From: Nonomuraea solani
GTDB lineage: Bacteria; Actinomycetota; Actinomycetes; Streptosporangiales; Streptosporangiaceae
NCBI RefSeq assembly: GCF_900108335.1
Contig: NZ_FNVT01000009.1
Location: forward strand, 186,001-250,000
Reading direction: 5' to 3'
DNA: 64,000 nt
Below the pieces are notes generated by a model, which saw only the letters and a list, made by a program, of their open reading frames with translations, was not told the DNA's origin and did no database searches. A program made the position numbers and the translations under genes. Below, piece after piece: positions 31,501-41,400 of this stretch. Each line of letters opens with the position of its first letter. Within the stretch, counting starts at the first letter, position 1.

Positions 31501-31719
31501 ATGGTGGCGGACAACGGATTCGAGCAGGGTGGCGGCCGGGTGGTGCAGGTCACCATCCCCGCGGAGGTCGCCTTCGACCTGGACAAGTTCCAGGCCGTGC
31601 AGAAGGACATACTCGGCCGCCTCGGCTGCCGGGGCTGCTGCTCGGGATGGGACATCCGGTACGAGCTCCAGCGCAGGTTCCTCGTCAACGACAAGCTCGA
31701 GATCCGCGAGCCCGGATGA
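31501..31719 (+). CDS. 72-residue CxxCC peptide, candidate substrate of the adjacent MNIO enzyme
   Basis: ATG 31501 follows GGGAAGGGAAC, a good ribosome-binding site; longer starts lack one. The peptide has an amphipathic front (RVVQVTIPAEVAFDLDKFQAVQKDILGRL, residues 13-41), then GCRGCCSGWDIRYE with Cys43, Cys46 and Cys47, and a tail ending FLVNDKLEIREPG. It has no signal peptide. The stop overlaps the ATG of the DUF692 enzyme (ATGA), so both are made together. Enzymes of that family oxidise cysteines in small genome-neighbour peptides, so a precursor role is the leading idea. The Cys cluster is central rather than C-terminal, so a folded metal-binding partner protein is the alternative. I do not recognise a named family. 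Confidence 0.8.
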   Translation: MVADNGFEQGGGRVVQVTIPAEVAFDLDKFQAVQKDILGRLGCRGCCSGWDIRYELQRRFLVNDKLEIREPG

Positions 31720-33053
31720 GCGATCTCCAGGACCTGCGGGGGCTGCCGGAGCTCGGGGTCGGGCTCGTCTACTGGCCCGAGCACGATGGGCTGCTCGACC
31801 TGGTGGACGTGGTCGAGGTGGAGCCGCAGGTGTTCTGGTTCCCGGCACGGGCGACGGGCGCGCCGTACCGGCTGGACGTGCGCGCGTTCGAACGGCTCGC
31901 GCGGATCCCAAAACCCAAGCTGGTGCACGGAGTGGGGCATCCGGTGGGCGGCACGGTGGCGGACGAGCGTCACCTGCGGCCCTTCGCCGAGTCCATCGCC
32001 CTGCTCCAGGCGCCGTGGGCCAGCGAGCACCTCAGCTTCAACCGGGCCGGCTCCGATGACCTGGGCTTCCTGCTGCCGCCCGTACAGAGCGAGGAGGGCA
32101 TCGCCCTCGCCGTCGCCAACATTCGCAAGATGCGCGAGCGCCTGCCGGTGCCGTTCGCCTTCGAGACCGGCGTCAGCTATCTGCGGCCCGTGCCGGGCGA
32201 GCTGCCCGACGGGACGTTCTTCGCCGCGGTCGCCCGGGGCGCCGGCTGCGGGATCCTGCTCGACCTGCACAACCTCTGGGCGAACGAGCGCAACGGCCGC
32301 CAGCGGGTCCTCGACGTGGTGTCCGAACTGCCCCTGGAACGGGTGATCGAGGTGCATCTGGCCGGCGGTCAGGAGTACGCCGGTTACTGGGTGGACGCCC
32401 ATTCAGGGCCCATCGCGCCGGAGGTCATGGAGTACGCCCGTCAGGTGATCCCCCGGCTGCCGAACCTCAAGGCCGTCATCTACGAGGTGATGCCGGACAG
32501 CGCCCCGGCAGCGGAGGAGACCCGCGATCAGCTGCGTGAACTGCGCGAGCTGTGGGAGTCGCGCGGCAGCGCCGCCCCTCTGCCGCCGGCCCCGGCGGAC
32601 TGGGAGCGGGCCCTCGCCACGGCGCTCCAGAGCCGGGAGGCCGTCGCGGACCCCGGGATCGCGGTGCTGCGTGAGCTCATCGCCTCCGTACGCGCCGGGA
32701 AGGTCGCCGACACGCTGCCGCTCACGACGCGGCTCCTCCTGCTGACGCTCGGCGGCGCGGCCGTGGACGAGCTGTTCGCCGGTTTCTGGAACGCCGCCCC
32801 TTCGGAGCCGATGGCCACCGACGAGGCCCGGCGGTTCGCCGCCCACGTCGCTGACCTGCCGCTGGAGGTGCCCTATTTGCGGGAGGTCATGGCGTTCGAG
32901 CTGGCCGCGCAGCGGGCTGTGCTCACCGGGCGGGCGCAGGCGGTGTCGTTCGGCGTCGATCCCGGCCCGGTGCTCGCGTCCCTCCGTGAGGGACGCCTTC
33001 CGGCCGCGCAACCTCCGGGAATGTACGAGGTCGCGGTGAGCCCTCCGGCTTGA
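31716..33053 (+). CDS. DUF692/MNIO iron-dependent enzyme with fused C-terminal partner-like domain
   Basis: 445 residues. Residues 10-290 form the DUF692 TIM barrel with the metal-site pattern of multinuclear non-heme iron oxidative enzymes: His71/His75 (VHGVGHPVGG), Glu104-His105 (WASEHLSF), Glu150 (FAFETGVSYL), Asp183/His185/Asn186 (LLDLHNLWANERN), Glu212/His214 (IEVHLAGG), Asp227/His229 (VDAHSGP) and Glu257 (VIYEVMP). Known members rearrange cysteine residues of RiPP precursors. Residues 295-445 are an extra helical domain (LTTRLLLLTLGGAAVDELFAGFW, VPYLREVMAFELA). It is comparable in position and style to the separate partner proteins that recognise precursors in MNIO clusters; this comparison is inference. 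The gene is coupled to the CxxCC peptide gene by an ATGA overlap. Confidence 0.92.
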   Translation: MSDLQDLRGLPELGVGLVYWPEHDGLLDLVDVVEVEPQVFWFPARATGAPYRLDVRAFERLARIPKPKLVHGVGHPVGGTVADERHLRPFAESIALLQAPWASEHLSFNRAGSDDLGFLLPPVQSEEGIALAVANIRKMRERLPVPFAFETGVSYLRPVPGELPDGTFFAAVARGAGCGILLDLHNLWANERNGRQRVLDVVSELPLERVIEVHLAGGQEYAGYWVDAHSGPIAPEVMEYARQVIPRLPNLKAVIYEVMPDSAPAAEETRDQLRELRELWESRGSAAPLPPAPADWERALATALQSREAVADPGIAVLRELIASVRAGKVADTLPLTTRLLLLTLGGAAVDELFAGFWNAAPSEPMATDEARRFAAHVADLPLEVPYLREVMAFELAAQRAVLTGRAQAVSFGVDPGPVLASLREGRLPAAQPPGMYEVAVSPPA

Positions 33054-33483
33054 CGGCTTGACGGCCTGTCGCCGTCGCGTCGAAGCCGCCTTGCCCTCGC
33101 CTGAGCGCCCTCGGCGGAAAGACCGCGTCCGTCATGGACGTCGGCCACCTCGAACTCCTCGGTCCGCGACGCGGCCACCATCATACCCCCATTCCCCCCT
33201 GCGGATTTTGTGCTAATCAAGGCCGATGGAGTGCTAACCACTGCGGCAAGCCGCCGCTTAGTGTTCTATCGCCGATAGCCCTCGCGATTTCTTCGCGAAA
33301 TGGCTCTGATTTCCCGCCCGTCGGTCCTAGGTCATTGATCTGGCACTGATTGCTGATTACTGCCATGTCCGCGGAGGATCCATGCCGTTAAAAAGGCGCC
33401 AGACGGAGATCGTCACAGCGAGCGGCAGACGTTCGGCCCGCGATTCCATCCCCATTGCGATTTTCCTAGAGGAGTGACACATC
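33054..33483. other. Gap of 430 bp between MNIO gene and GH39 gene
   Basis: No supported coding region. Around 33190-33360 the DNA is less GC-rich, with the repeated word GTGCTAA (33211 and 33231), and should carry the GH39-like gene's promoter. No transporter or second peptide gene could be supported here. Confidence 0.5.
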
Positions 33484-35508
33484 ATGCCGGCCATCCGACG
33501 GTTAGGCACCGCGCTCGCCACGATAGGACTGACCTTGACCATGGGTGTCGTCTCGCCGGGCAATGGCGCCGCCCATGGCGCCACGGCGGTCAACACGGTC
33601 TCCTTGGAAGCCACCTACGGTGACCACGACGACAAGCCCTTCGACAAGGACCGCCTCCTCAAGGTCTCGCAGGGCGGCTATCTCACGCTCGAAAATCTGC
33701 ACCTTCTGCGGGATCACGTAGCGGAGTTCGCTGAGCTGGGAATTCGCGAGATACGCGTGGACCACGTGTTCGACGACGAATTCTACGGCGTGGTGAAAAG
33801 CGACGGCACCTATGACTTCAGCAAGCTCGACGACACGCTGCAGCCGTTCCTGAACCACGGCATCAAGCCGTGGATCAGCCTGAGCTACATGCCCCGCGCC
33901 CTTCGCAAGTTCCCGGCGGAGCTCTTCAGCCCGCCCAAGGACAACGCGGCGTGGGGGCGCGCGGTCAAGGCGATGGTCGCGCACTATGCGGGCAAGGGCT
34001 ACACCGGCTGGAACTGGGAGGTGTGGAACGAACCCGATCTGTTCTGGGGCAAGGAAGCCACGAGGGCCGACTACCTCGCGATGTACGCGGCCACCGCCAA
34101 GGCCGTCAAGGAGGCGGACGGCTCCGCGCAAGTGGGCGGCCCCGCCGTCACGCACGCCGGCTCCGCGCTGCTCACGGAATGGCTGAACTTCATCGATGCC
34201 GACCCGGGCGTGCCGTGGGATTTCGTCTCCTGGCACGACTACGGACACCCGAACTGGACCTCCGTCGCGACCGTACGCGACGCACTGCTCAGCCGGGACC
34301 TGCCGGTCAAGAAGCTGTACGTCACCGAATGGCACGCCGACCACAAGATGGGCGTGGGCGGCGGCACCTGGCCCGACACCCACCAAAGCGCCTCGTACGC
34401 CGCCCACCGCATATACGAGTCCCTCAGCCGGCCGGAACTCAGCGGGGCGTTCTTCTTCACCGGGATCGAAGGCTGGAACCCGAGCCGGAACTTCAACGGC
34501 GACCTCGGCATGATCACCGCTGACGGGCGCAGGAAAGCGGTCGGCAACGTCTTCGCGATGATGAAATCCATGGGCGCCACCAGGCTGAAAACCACGATGA
34601 CCAGCTCCGCGGGGAACGCCGCGCACGGCCTGGTCACCACGAACCCGGAGAACAAGAAGGTCAGCATCCTGCTGTGGAACAATGTCGACGACAAATACGC
34701 GACCTTCACGTTGCTGCTGAAAAACCTGCCGTACGCCGAGACGAACATGGCCGTCACGAAGTACGACGTCAACGGCATCGCAGGCAATTCCTGGTACGAC
34801 GAGACCGTCGGCCTCTCCCACCACCGCCCGAGCCCGAACGAACGCCTGCGTCCGGCCTCGCAGGTGGTGAAGGAACCGACGCGGGAACTGTCCACGACCC
34901 AGAGCCTCGGCCCCAACGCCGTGATCCTGATCGAGCTGAGCCCGACCGAGGAAAGCGTCGGCGCCAAACCCGTGCCGCCGGTCGCCACGACCGTGAACCT
35001 GGCCCGCGGCAAGACGGTGTCATGGAGCTCGCAGTACACCGAGGCCGTGCGGGGCTGGCTCCCGGCCGCGGTCGTCGACGGACGGCGCTACAGCTACGCC
35101 GCCGTCAACGACGGCAACCCCACCATGGGCTGGACCTCGCGGGAGCACACGGCCGCATCGGTCCCCGGAGGCGAATACCTCCAGGTGGACCTGGGCTCCT
35201 CCCAATCGTTCGACACGGTGACGTTGTGGCCCAGGAGTGACCAGGCCGCCGACGGACGGGCCTTCCCCGCCGACTTCGTCATCTCCGGATCCGCCGACGG
35301 AGTCACGTGGGACCCGCTGGTCACGAAGACCGGCCACGGCGCAGGCGCCCCGGTCAGCGGTCCGCAGCATTTCGCCGTCGGGGCCGGCGTCTACCGCTAC
35401 GTACGCGTAACGGCGACCCACCTGGGTCTGCCCCTCAAGGAGTGGGACCGGGACGTCTACCGATTCCAACTGGCCGAGCTTGAGGTGACGAAGCAGATCA
35501 TGTCCTGA
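33484..35508 (+). CDS. Secreted GH39-like glycosidase with C-terminal F5/8 type C (CBM32-like) domain
   Basis: 674 residues from ATG 33484, with AGAGGAG nine bases upstream. The signal peptide runs to about residue 32 (GNGAAHGATA). The catalytic TIM barrel (about 35-370) has the acid/base Glu in WNWEVWNEPDLFW (clan GH-A Asn-Glu-Pro motif) and the probable nucleophile Glu in LYVTEWHADHK. HDYGHPNW and FFFTGIEGWNP line the barrel as in GH39 xylosidase-like enzymes. A beta domain follows. From about 510 a discoidin-type module begins (NLARGKTVSWSSQYTE, YLQVDLGSSQSFDTVTLWPR, RYVRVTATHLG). It should release sugars from plant polymers outside the cell; the exact linkage is uncertain. Confidence 0.88.
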   Translation: MPAIRRLGTALATIGLTLTMGVVSPGNGAAHGATAVNTVSLEATYGDHDDKPFDKDRLLKVSQGGYLTLENLHLLRDHVAEFAELGIREIRVDHVFDDEFYGVVKSDGTYDFSKLDDTLQPFLNHGIKPWISLSYMPRALRKFPAELFSPPKDNAAWGRAVKAMVAHYAGKGYTGWNWEVWNEPDLFWGKEATRADYLAMYAATAKAVKEADGSAQVGGPAVTHAGSALLTEWLNFIDADPGVPWDFVSWHDYGHPNWTSVATVRDALLSRDLPVKKLYVTEWHADHKMGVGGGTWPDTHQSASYAAHRIYESLSRPELSGAFFFTGIEGWNPSRNFNGDLGMITADGRRKAVGNVFAMMKSMGATRLKTTMTSSAGNAAHGLVTTNPENKKVSILLWNNVDDKYATFTLLLKNLPYAETNMAVTKYDVNGIAGNSWYDETVGLSHHRPSPNERLRPASQVVKEPTRELSTTQSLGPNAVILIELSPTEESVGAKPVPPVATTVNLARGKTVSWSSQYTEAVRGWLPAAVVDGRRYSYAAVNDGNPTMGWTSREHTAASVPGGEYLQVDLGSSQSFDTVTLWPRSDQAADGRAFPADFVISGSADGVTWDPLVTKTGHGAGAPVSGPQHFAVGAGVYRYVRVTATHLGLPLKEWDRDVYRFQLAELEVTKQIMS

Positions 35509-35522
35509 AGGTGACGGGCTGA

Positions 35523-35664
35523 TTCAACGTGCTCACCGACTGCCCACACCGGGAGAAACCGTGCTGACTAGAGGAAACACACCGGGCAAGCGCGATCGTC
35601 ATGGTGCCCTGGCTGCCGTACAAGGAGCATGGTGACCTGGCCACCGCCCGCCGCGCGTTCCCCC
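35523..35664 (+). pseudogene. Remnant of a GH78 alpha-L-rhamnosidase
   Basis: 35523-35558 reads FNVLTDCPHREK, the diagnostic motif of GH78 rhamnosidases, then stops. From 35587 another short open stretch reads ASAIVMVPWLPYKEHGD and LATARRAFP, which fits the helix following the active-site loop in the same family (usual text xIVxVPWxLYxxYGD). About 20-30 codons between the two and both ends of the gene are missing. It lies directly after the GH39-like gene and would have suited rhamnogalacturonan breakdown. Confidence 0.6.
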
Positions 35665-35700
35665 GGCCGGCCGGCACGACGGCCGGTCGGGGGAACGCGC
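35653..35700 (+). terminator. Strong 21-bp hairpin
   Basis: Inverted repeat of 21 bp with a single G-T pair, left arm starting GCGCGTTCCCCCGG, loop GCACGA. It lies about 145 bases after the GH39-like stop, at the end of the rhamnosidase remnant, and probably ends that transcript. Confidence 0.75.
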
Positions 35701-35761
35701 AGACCGCGCCGCCGAGCCGCGCGCCGGCTGCCCGGCATTCAAGCCATATGACTGAGTTCTC

Positions 35762-35776
35762 TGCCTGACGCAGGCA
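35762..35776. promoter_or_regulatory. TGCCTG-ACG-CAGGCA palindrome before the NB-ARC/TPR regulator
   Basis: A perfect 6-bp inverted repeat with a 3-base centre, ending 22 bases before the ATG at 35799. The position suits autoregulation or control by an outside factor; no similar site was noticed elsewhere. Confidence 0.4.
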
Positions 35777-35798
35777 AGTGACCGCGGGAGATTCGTTT

Positions 35799-38423
35799 AT
35801 GTCGTCCCAAGGGCGCGACGGTGCTGAGTCCGGTCAGCCCATGCGGGAAAAGACCATGGGAGAGTTGGTGCGCACGTGGCGGAAGCGGGCGATGCTCACC
35901 CAGGAACAATTGGGGGTCAGAACCGGGCTCAACACTCGTACCATCCGGCGGATCGAGTTGGACGAGCGGCACTCGCGAGGTTCGACGATTCGGCGGCTGG
36001 CGGAGGAGCTGGGCCTGAACGACGCGGAGCGATCGCTCCTGATGAGGGTCGCCGGACAGGTCGCACCACCGGCCGCGCTCTCACAGCCGGTCGGGACGAT
36101 CCCGCAGCAGCTACCCGCCGACGTGGCGGCGTTCGTCGCCCGGGCACGGGAGCTGGCCATGTTCGACGACCTGGCCGGCGAAGTGGGCGCGGTGGTGGTC
36201 TGCGCCGTCGACGGCATGGCGGGAGTCGGCAAAACGGCGCTCGCCGTGCACGCGGCCCACCGATTGGCCCCGCACTTTCCCGACGGAAATCTGTTCGTCG
36301 ACCTGTACGGCCACACCCAAGGCATGGCCGCGGCGGATCCGTCCGATACGCTCGCCCGCCTGCTGGGCGCGCTCGGCGTTCCCGGCGAGGCGATTCCCCA
36401 GCATGTCAACGATCGGGCTGCGCTCTATCGCAGCCTGCTGGCCGGCCGGAAGATGTTGATCGTTCTGGACAATGCCGCGGACGAGGCGCAGGTGCGGCCG
36501 TTGTTACCGGGGTTCGGCGGTTGTCTGGTGTTGATCACCAGCCGGCGGCGGCTGGTCGGCTTGGACGAGGCCCGCACGATCCCGGTGGACGTCCTGCCGC
36601 TCGAGGACGCGGTTTCGCTCTTCGCCGGTACGGCGGGGCCGGAGCGCGTCGCGGATGTGCCGGACGAGGTGCTGGCCGAGGTGGTGCGGCGGTGCGGCAT
36701 GCTGCCACTGGCGATCCGGCTGGCCGCGGCCCGGCTGAAGGCGCATCCGGCCTGGAGCGTCGAGCATCTCCTGCGGCGGCTGGAAGGGCACCGATACGGG
36801 CTCGGCGAGCTGTACGCGGGCCGGCGCAGCGTCGCCGCCGCGCTGGATCTGTCCTATCGCGAGCTCGGGGTGGCCGAGCGGCGCGCGTACCGGCTGCTCG
36901 GGTTGCATGCCGGGGCCGACTTTCCTCCGGAGGCCGCCGCCGCGCTGTTGTCCACCACCACGAAGCAGGCCTCGTTGACGCTGGATCGGCTGATGGAGGT
37001 GAACCTGCTCCAGGAGCCGGCGATCGGCCGGTACCGCTTCCATGATCTGATCCGCGCCCACGCCAAAGAGGCCGCCGCGGAGGAGTCCGAGAGCGTGAGG
37101 CGCGGCGCCTTGGCGCGGCTGCTGGATCACTACGGTGAGACCGTCGCGGCCATGGTGGACCACCTGTATCCCTATGAGGCCGACGTACGGCCGCGTCTTT
37201 CGCCCGGCGCGACCTCCGGGGCGTCGACACCTGCGGCGCAGGACGCCGGCGGGTGGTTGGACGCCGAGCTGTCCAACCTGCTCGCTCTCGCCCGATCCGC
37301 CGCCGAGCATGGCTTCTCCGGCCACGTCCGGCATCTGTCGGCCACGTTGCACCGCTGCCTGCGTACCCGTGGCCGATACACCGAGGCCGAAGGTCTCCAC
37401 CTGAGGGCTCTGGCCGCGGCCCGCTCCGGTGAAGACCGAGCGGGTGAGATGGAGGCGCTCTTGAGCCTGGGCGAGATACGCCAGGCGCAATGCCGGTACG
37501 AGGCCGCTCTCAAGGACGGCAAGGGCGCCCTGGACATCGCCCGCGCCACGGGCCACAGGTCAGGTGAACTGCGGGCGCTGAACGGCATCGGCATGATCTG
37601 CGGTTTCCAGGGAGATTACGCGAAGGCCGCCGGCTATTTCTCGCGGGCGCTGGGCATCGCCCGCTCGATCGGGCACCATACCGGCGAGCTCGATGCGCTG
37701 ATCGCCTCCGGGAATGTTCATCGAATCACGGGACGGTACGAAGAAAGCGCGAACAACTTGACGGCGGCTCTCGACCTCGCCTATTCGATCGGCCACCGTA
37801 CGGGCGAATTGCGGGCGCTGCTCGGCCTGGGATTCATTCATCTCGGACGGGGCGAGCATCGGCCGGCCACCGGATACTTCACCCGGGCCCTGGAGCTGGC
37901 TCGCGGCACCGGACATCGGCTCGGCGAACTCGACAGCCTCAACGGCCTCGGCCATGTGCACCGAATCCGGGGACGCTACCAGGCGGCCTACGACTGCTAC
38001 CGGCAGGCGCTCGATCGAGCGCGCGAGATCGGCAACCGCAACTGGCAGTTCGAGGCGCTGCACAGCATCGGCCGGCTGCGGCACGACCGAGGCCAGGCGG
38101 ATGAGGCGCTCGACTGCCACTGCCAGGCGCTTCTCCTGGCCTCGGACCTCGACCAGCCGACGGATCAGGCGCGCGCCCATGACGGCCTCGCCCAGGCCTA
38201 CGCCTCACTCGGCCGGCGGGACGAGGCCGATCTGCACTGGAGCCGGGCTCTGAGCATCTTGATCTCGCTGGATGTCGATCGGACCGAGGAACGAGGCGTC
38301 GACGTCGAAACCATGCGTGCTCATATCGCCGCCCTGGGCCGATCGACGACCAGACAAACAGAAATGCCCCACGAAGTGTCCGCCTCTGGCCCTGGCTCAC
38401 CGGTTTCCCACCGCCGACACTGA
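35799..38423 (+). CDS. XRE-NB-ARC-TPR transcriptional regulator
   Basis: 874 residues from ATG 35799, eight bases after GGGAG. The N-terminal XRE helix-turn-helix (MGELVRTWRKRAMLTQEQLGVRTGLNTRTIRRIELDERHSR, about 20-60) is followed by an NB-ARC ATPase. Its elements are Walker A DGMAGVGKTALA (near 137), Walker B KMLIVLDNA, the RNBS-B-like LITSRRRLVGLD and the GLPL-like GMLPLAIRLAAARL. The second half is a superhelix of about eight TPR units of the tetratricopeptide_12 kind, with repeated GHRTGELRALLGLGFIHLGRGEH-type text. Such proteins control secondary metabolism or stress genes in actinomycetes in response to unknown ligands. It lies 44 bases upstream of the LamG/DNRLRE gene on the same strand, a possible target. 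Confidence 0.92.
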   Translation: MSSQGRDGAESGQPMREKTMGELVRTWRKRAMLTQEQLGVRTGLNTRTIRRIELDERHSRGSTIRRLAEELGLNDAERSLLMRVAGQVAPPAALSQPVGTIPQQLPADVAAFVARARELAMFDDLAGEVGAVVVCAVDGMAGVGKTALAVHAAHRLAPHFPDGNLFVDLYGHTQGMAAADPSDTLARLLGALGVPGEAIPQHVNDRAALYRSLLAGRKMLIVLDNAADEAQVRPLLPGFGGCLVLITSRRRLVGLDEARTIPVDVLPLEDAVSLFAGTAGPERVADVPDEVLAEVVRRCGMLPLAIRLAAARLKAHPAWSVEHLLRRLEGHRYGLGELYAGRRSVAAALDLSYRELGVAERRAYRLLGLHAGADFPPEAAAALLSTTTKQASLTLDRLMEVNLLQEPAIGRYRFHDLIRAHAKEAAAEESESVRRGALARLLDHYGETVAAMVDHLYPYEADVRPRLSPGATSGASTPAAQDAGGWLDAELSNLLALARSAAEHGFSGHVRHLSATLHRCLRTRGRYTEAEGLHLRALAAARSGEDRAGEMEALLSLGEIRQAQCRYEAALKDGKGALDIARATGHRSGELRALNGIGMICGFQGDYAKAAGYFSRALGIARSIGHHTGELDALIASGNVHRITGRYEESANNLTAALDLAYSIGHRTGELRALLGLGFIHLGRGEHRPATGYFTRALELARGTGHRLGELDSLNGLGHVHRIRGRYQAAYDCYRQALDRAREIGNRNWQFEALHSIGRLRHDRGQADEALDCHCQALLLASDLDQPTDQARAHDGLAQAYASLGRRDEADLHWSRALSILISLDVDRTEERGVDVETMRAHIAALGRSTTRQTEMPHEVSASGPGSPVSHRRH

Positions 38424-38467
38424 TCCTGGCCAATGGCATTGATTCTCTTATTCTATTGGGAGGCACG

Positions 38468-41400
38468 GTGTTACGACGCCCGGGTGCTTTACTATCGGCA
38501 TTGACGATAATATTCGCCGCGCTGTCACCACCGGCGGTGGCGTCTCCTGCTTCCGTCAGTGACGATCCCGTGGGCTCGGTGCCTTGGGCGGCCGGCGAGG
38601 CGAAGCGGACCGGCAAGCGGGTCGTGGTGACGTCGGAGCAGTCCGAGGTGCGCGACGTCTACGCCAACCCGGATGGATCGTTCACGGCAGAGCTGCGGAT
38701 CACTCCGGTACGCGTGCGGCGCGCGTCGGGGTGGGTGCCCGTGGACACGACATTGCGGCAGCGTGCCGATGGAGGCGTGGAGCCGGGGGCGACCACGGTT
38801 CCCGTCACCTTCTCCGGAGGCGGAGACCAGCCACTGGTGCGGTTCGGGCCGGACGAGCGGCGGATCGAGCTGCGCTGGCCCGCGCCGCTGCCCAAGCCGG
38901 TGCTGACCGGGGACACCGCGACCTATCCCGAGGTTCTGCCGGGGGTCGACCTGCGGATGAGGGCGACGGCGCAGGGCTTCGGCAAAGTGCTGGTGGTCAA
39001 GGACAGGACCGCCGCGGCGAACCCGAAGCTGGCCGCACTGACCTTCGGGCTGGCCACCAAGGGCGTGAAGGTGCGTGGTGAAGGCCACGGAGACATCGCC
39101 GTCTACGACGGCAAGGACGACCTCGCCTTCGGTTCCGGCGCGCCGATGGCGTGGGATTCGACGCCGGCGAACGCCAGGCGGGCGGTGGGCAGCCTGGAAG
39201 TCGAGCGCGACACGCTGGTCCTGCGGCCGGACAGGAAACTGCTGGCCGATCCGGCGACGAAATTCCCGGTGTACATCGATCCCGACTTCGAGGCGGGCCG
39301 GACGGGCATGGCGATGGTGCTGTCCGGCCATCACGACCAGGAGTATTGGGGCGGCGACGACGAGAAGGTGGCGAAGGTCGGCTTCTGCGGCTGGGACTTC
39401 TGCAACGGCATCGGCATCGCGCGCACCTACTTCCAGTACGACGCCGCTTTCCTGGCCGGCAAGCGCGTCCTGGAGGCGGAGTTCAACATCTTCGAGCACT
39501 ACGCGCCGTCATGCACGAAGAGGGACGTGGCGGCGTACGGGACGGATCCGGTCAGCGCGGCGACCAACTGGGACAACCAGCCGTACAAGGAGGCCGGCGG
39601 GACCCAGGTGCCGCTGGGCACCCAGAACGTCGCCTGGGGCTACAGCGCTTCCTGCCCGGGTGCCTGGGTGGGGTTCAACGCGAAGGCGGCGGTCGAGAAG
39701 GGGCTGGCCTCGCACAACGGCGCCACCGCGATCATGTTGAAGGCCGGGGACGAGAGGGACGCTTTCGGCTGGAAGAAGTTCCGGTGGCAGCGGAACGCGG
39801 GAGAGACGGCCCCGGTCGAGCCGAGCCTGGTCGTCACCTACAACACGCCGCCGAGCGCGCCGTCCGCGCAGAAGGCCGAGGGCAAGACCTGCGCGCTGGA
39901 GCCGAACGAACCGCGGGTCAGCCCGTACATCGACAACGATCCCGGCCAAGGGTTGCGCGGCCCGCAGTTGTCGGCGACGCTGTCCGATCTCGACGGCGGC
40001 CAGTTGTCGGCGGAATTCGAGTGGTACGCGCGCGGCGGAGCCCGGCTCGGCGGAGTCGTGGTGGGGCCCAAGAGTTCCGGCGCCACCTTCGCCGCGGACG
40101 TGCCGTCCGCGCACGCCGCGGATGGGACCAAGCTGGCGTTCCGGGTGCGCGGCACTGACGGGGTCGATGCCGGTCCATGGGGTCCGTGGTGTGATGTGAC
40201 GGTCGACCGTACGGGCCCGGACAAGGCGCCGGCGGTCAGTTCGGTGACGTACCCCGAGTGCACGCTGGACTCCGGCTCCTGCTCGGGAGGCGGCGCGGTG
40301 GGGTTCACCGGAGGTTTCACCTTCGGCGCCAACGGCGTCAGCGACGTCGGTGGATACGAGTATTACCTGTACGGCCACGAGGTCTTCCACGCCGCCGCCC
40401 CGTCCGGCAGCGTGAACGTGCTGGTCACGCCGCCCGATGACGGGCCGATGGACCTGTACGTCCGCAGTGTGGACCGCGCGGGGAACGCGGGGCCGCAGTA
40501 CCGCTACCACTTCTGGGTCGGCAGGGGCACTCCCCCGCGGGGGCACTGGAAGCTGGAAGGCTACACCGAGACCAAGGCGGCCGACGATTCCCCGAACGGC
40601 CGCCACGCGACCCTGGAGGCGTCGGCGCGCTGGCAGGTCGGCCGGTACGGCGACGCGCTGTGGTTGAACGGCGGCACCGGCTACGCGAGCGCCTCGGGCG
40701 GGGCCACCGTGCACACGGACAAGTCGTTCGCCGTCTCCGCGTGGGTGAAACCCGACCGGCTCGACACCGCCTTCCGCACGGCGGTCAGCCAGGACGGCTC
40801 TCAGACCAGCGGTTTCCTCCTGCAGTACAACCCATCCAGCAAGAAGTGGAACTTCTCCATCCCGGCATCCGACAACGCCGCCGCCGAGCGTCGCGTCGCC
40901 GAATCGGCCGCACCCGCGGTCGTGGGCCGCTGGACGCACCTGGTGGGCGTGTACGACGCCGGAGCCCGGCAGATCAGGATCTACGTCGACGGCGTGGCCG
41001 GCACGCCCGCCGACCACACCACCCCGTGGGACGCCACCGGATCGGTGCAACTGGGCCGGGCCCGGGCGGCCGAGTACTGGGCGGGCTCGCTGGACGAGGT
41101 GCGCGTCCACGACCGGATCCTGGGCTCTCAGGAGATCCACGACCTGGCCACCGCTCCGGCGATCGAGGAGGTGTTCCTGCCGCTCGACGAGGGCACGGGC
41201 ACGACGGCGCAGGATGTGTCGGGCAACTACCGTCCCGGCTCCCTCGGCGGCGCCGCCTCCTGGACCACCGGTAAGGCGGGGGCCGGAGCGGTGCGGTTCA
41301 ACGGGGGCGTCTCCACCCTCCAGGTCACCGGCCCCGCGGTCCGCACCGACGCGAGCTTCACCGTCACCGCCTGGGCCAAGCTGGACACGGCCGACGGCCA

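Noticed and set aside
32873..33241. Possible minus-strand precursor-like peptide starting near 33184
   Set aside because: Mostly antisense to the MNIO gene end, Arg-rich, and no recognisable core; the purine-rich stretch before it is not enough.
33134..33349. Possible second Cys-containing peptide (CGFC) after the MNIO gene
   Set aside because: No ribosome-binding site, AT-rich promoter-like composition, no similarity to the CxxCC peptide.
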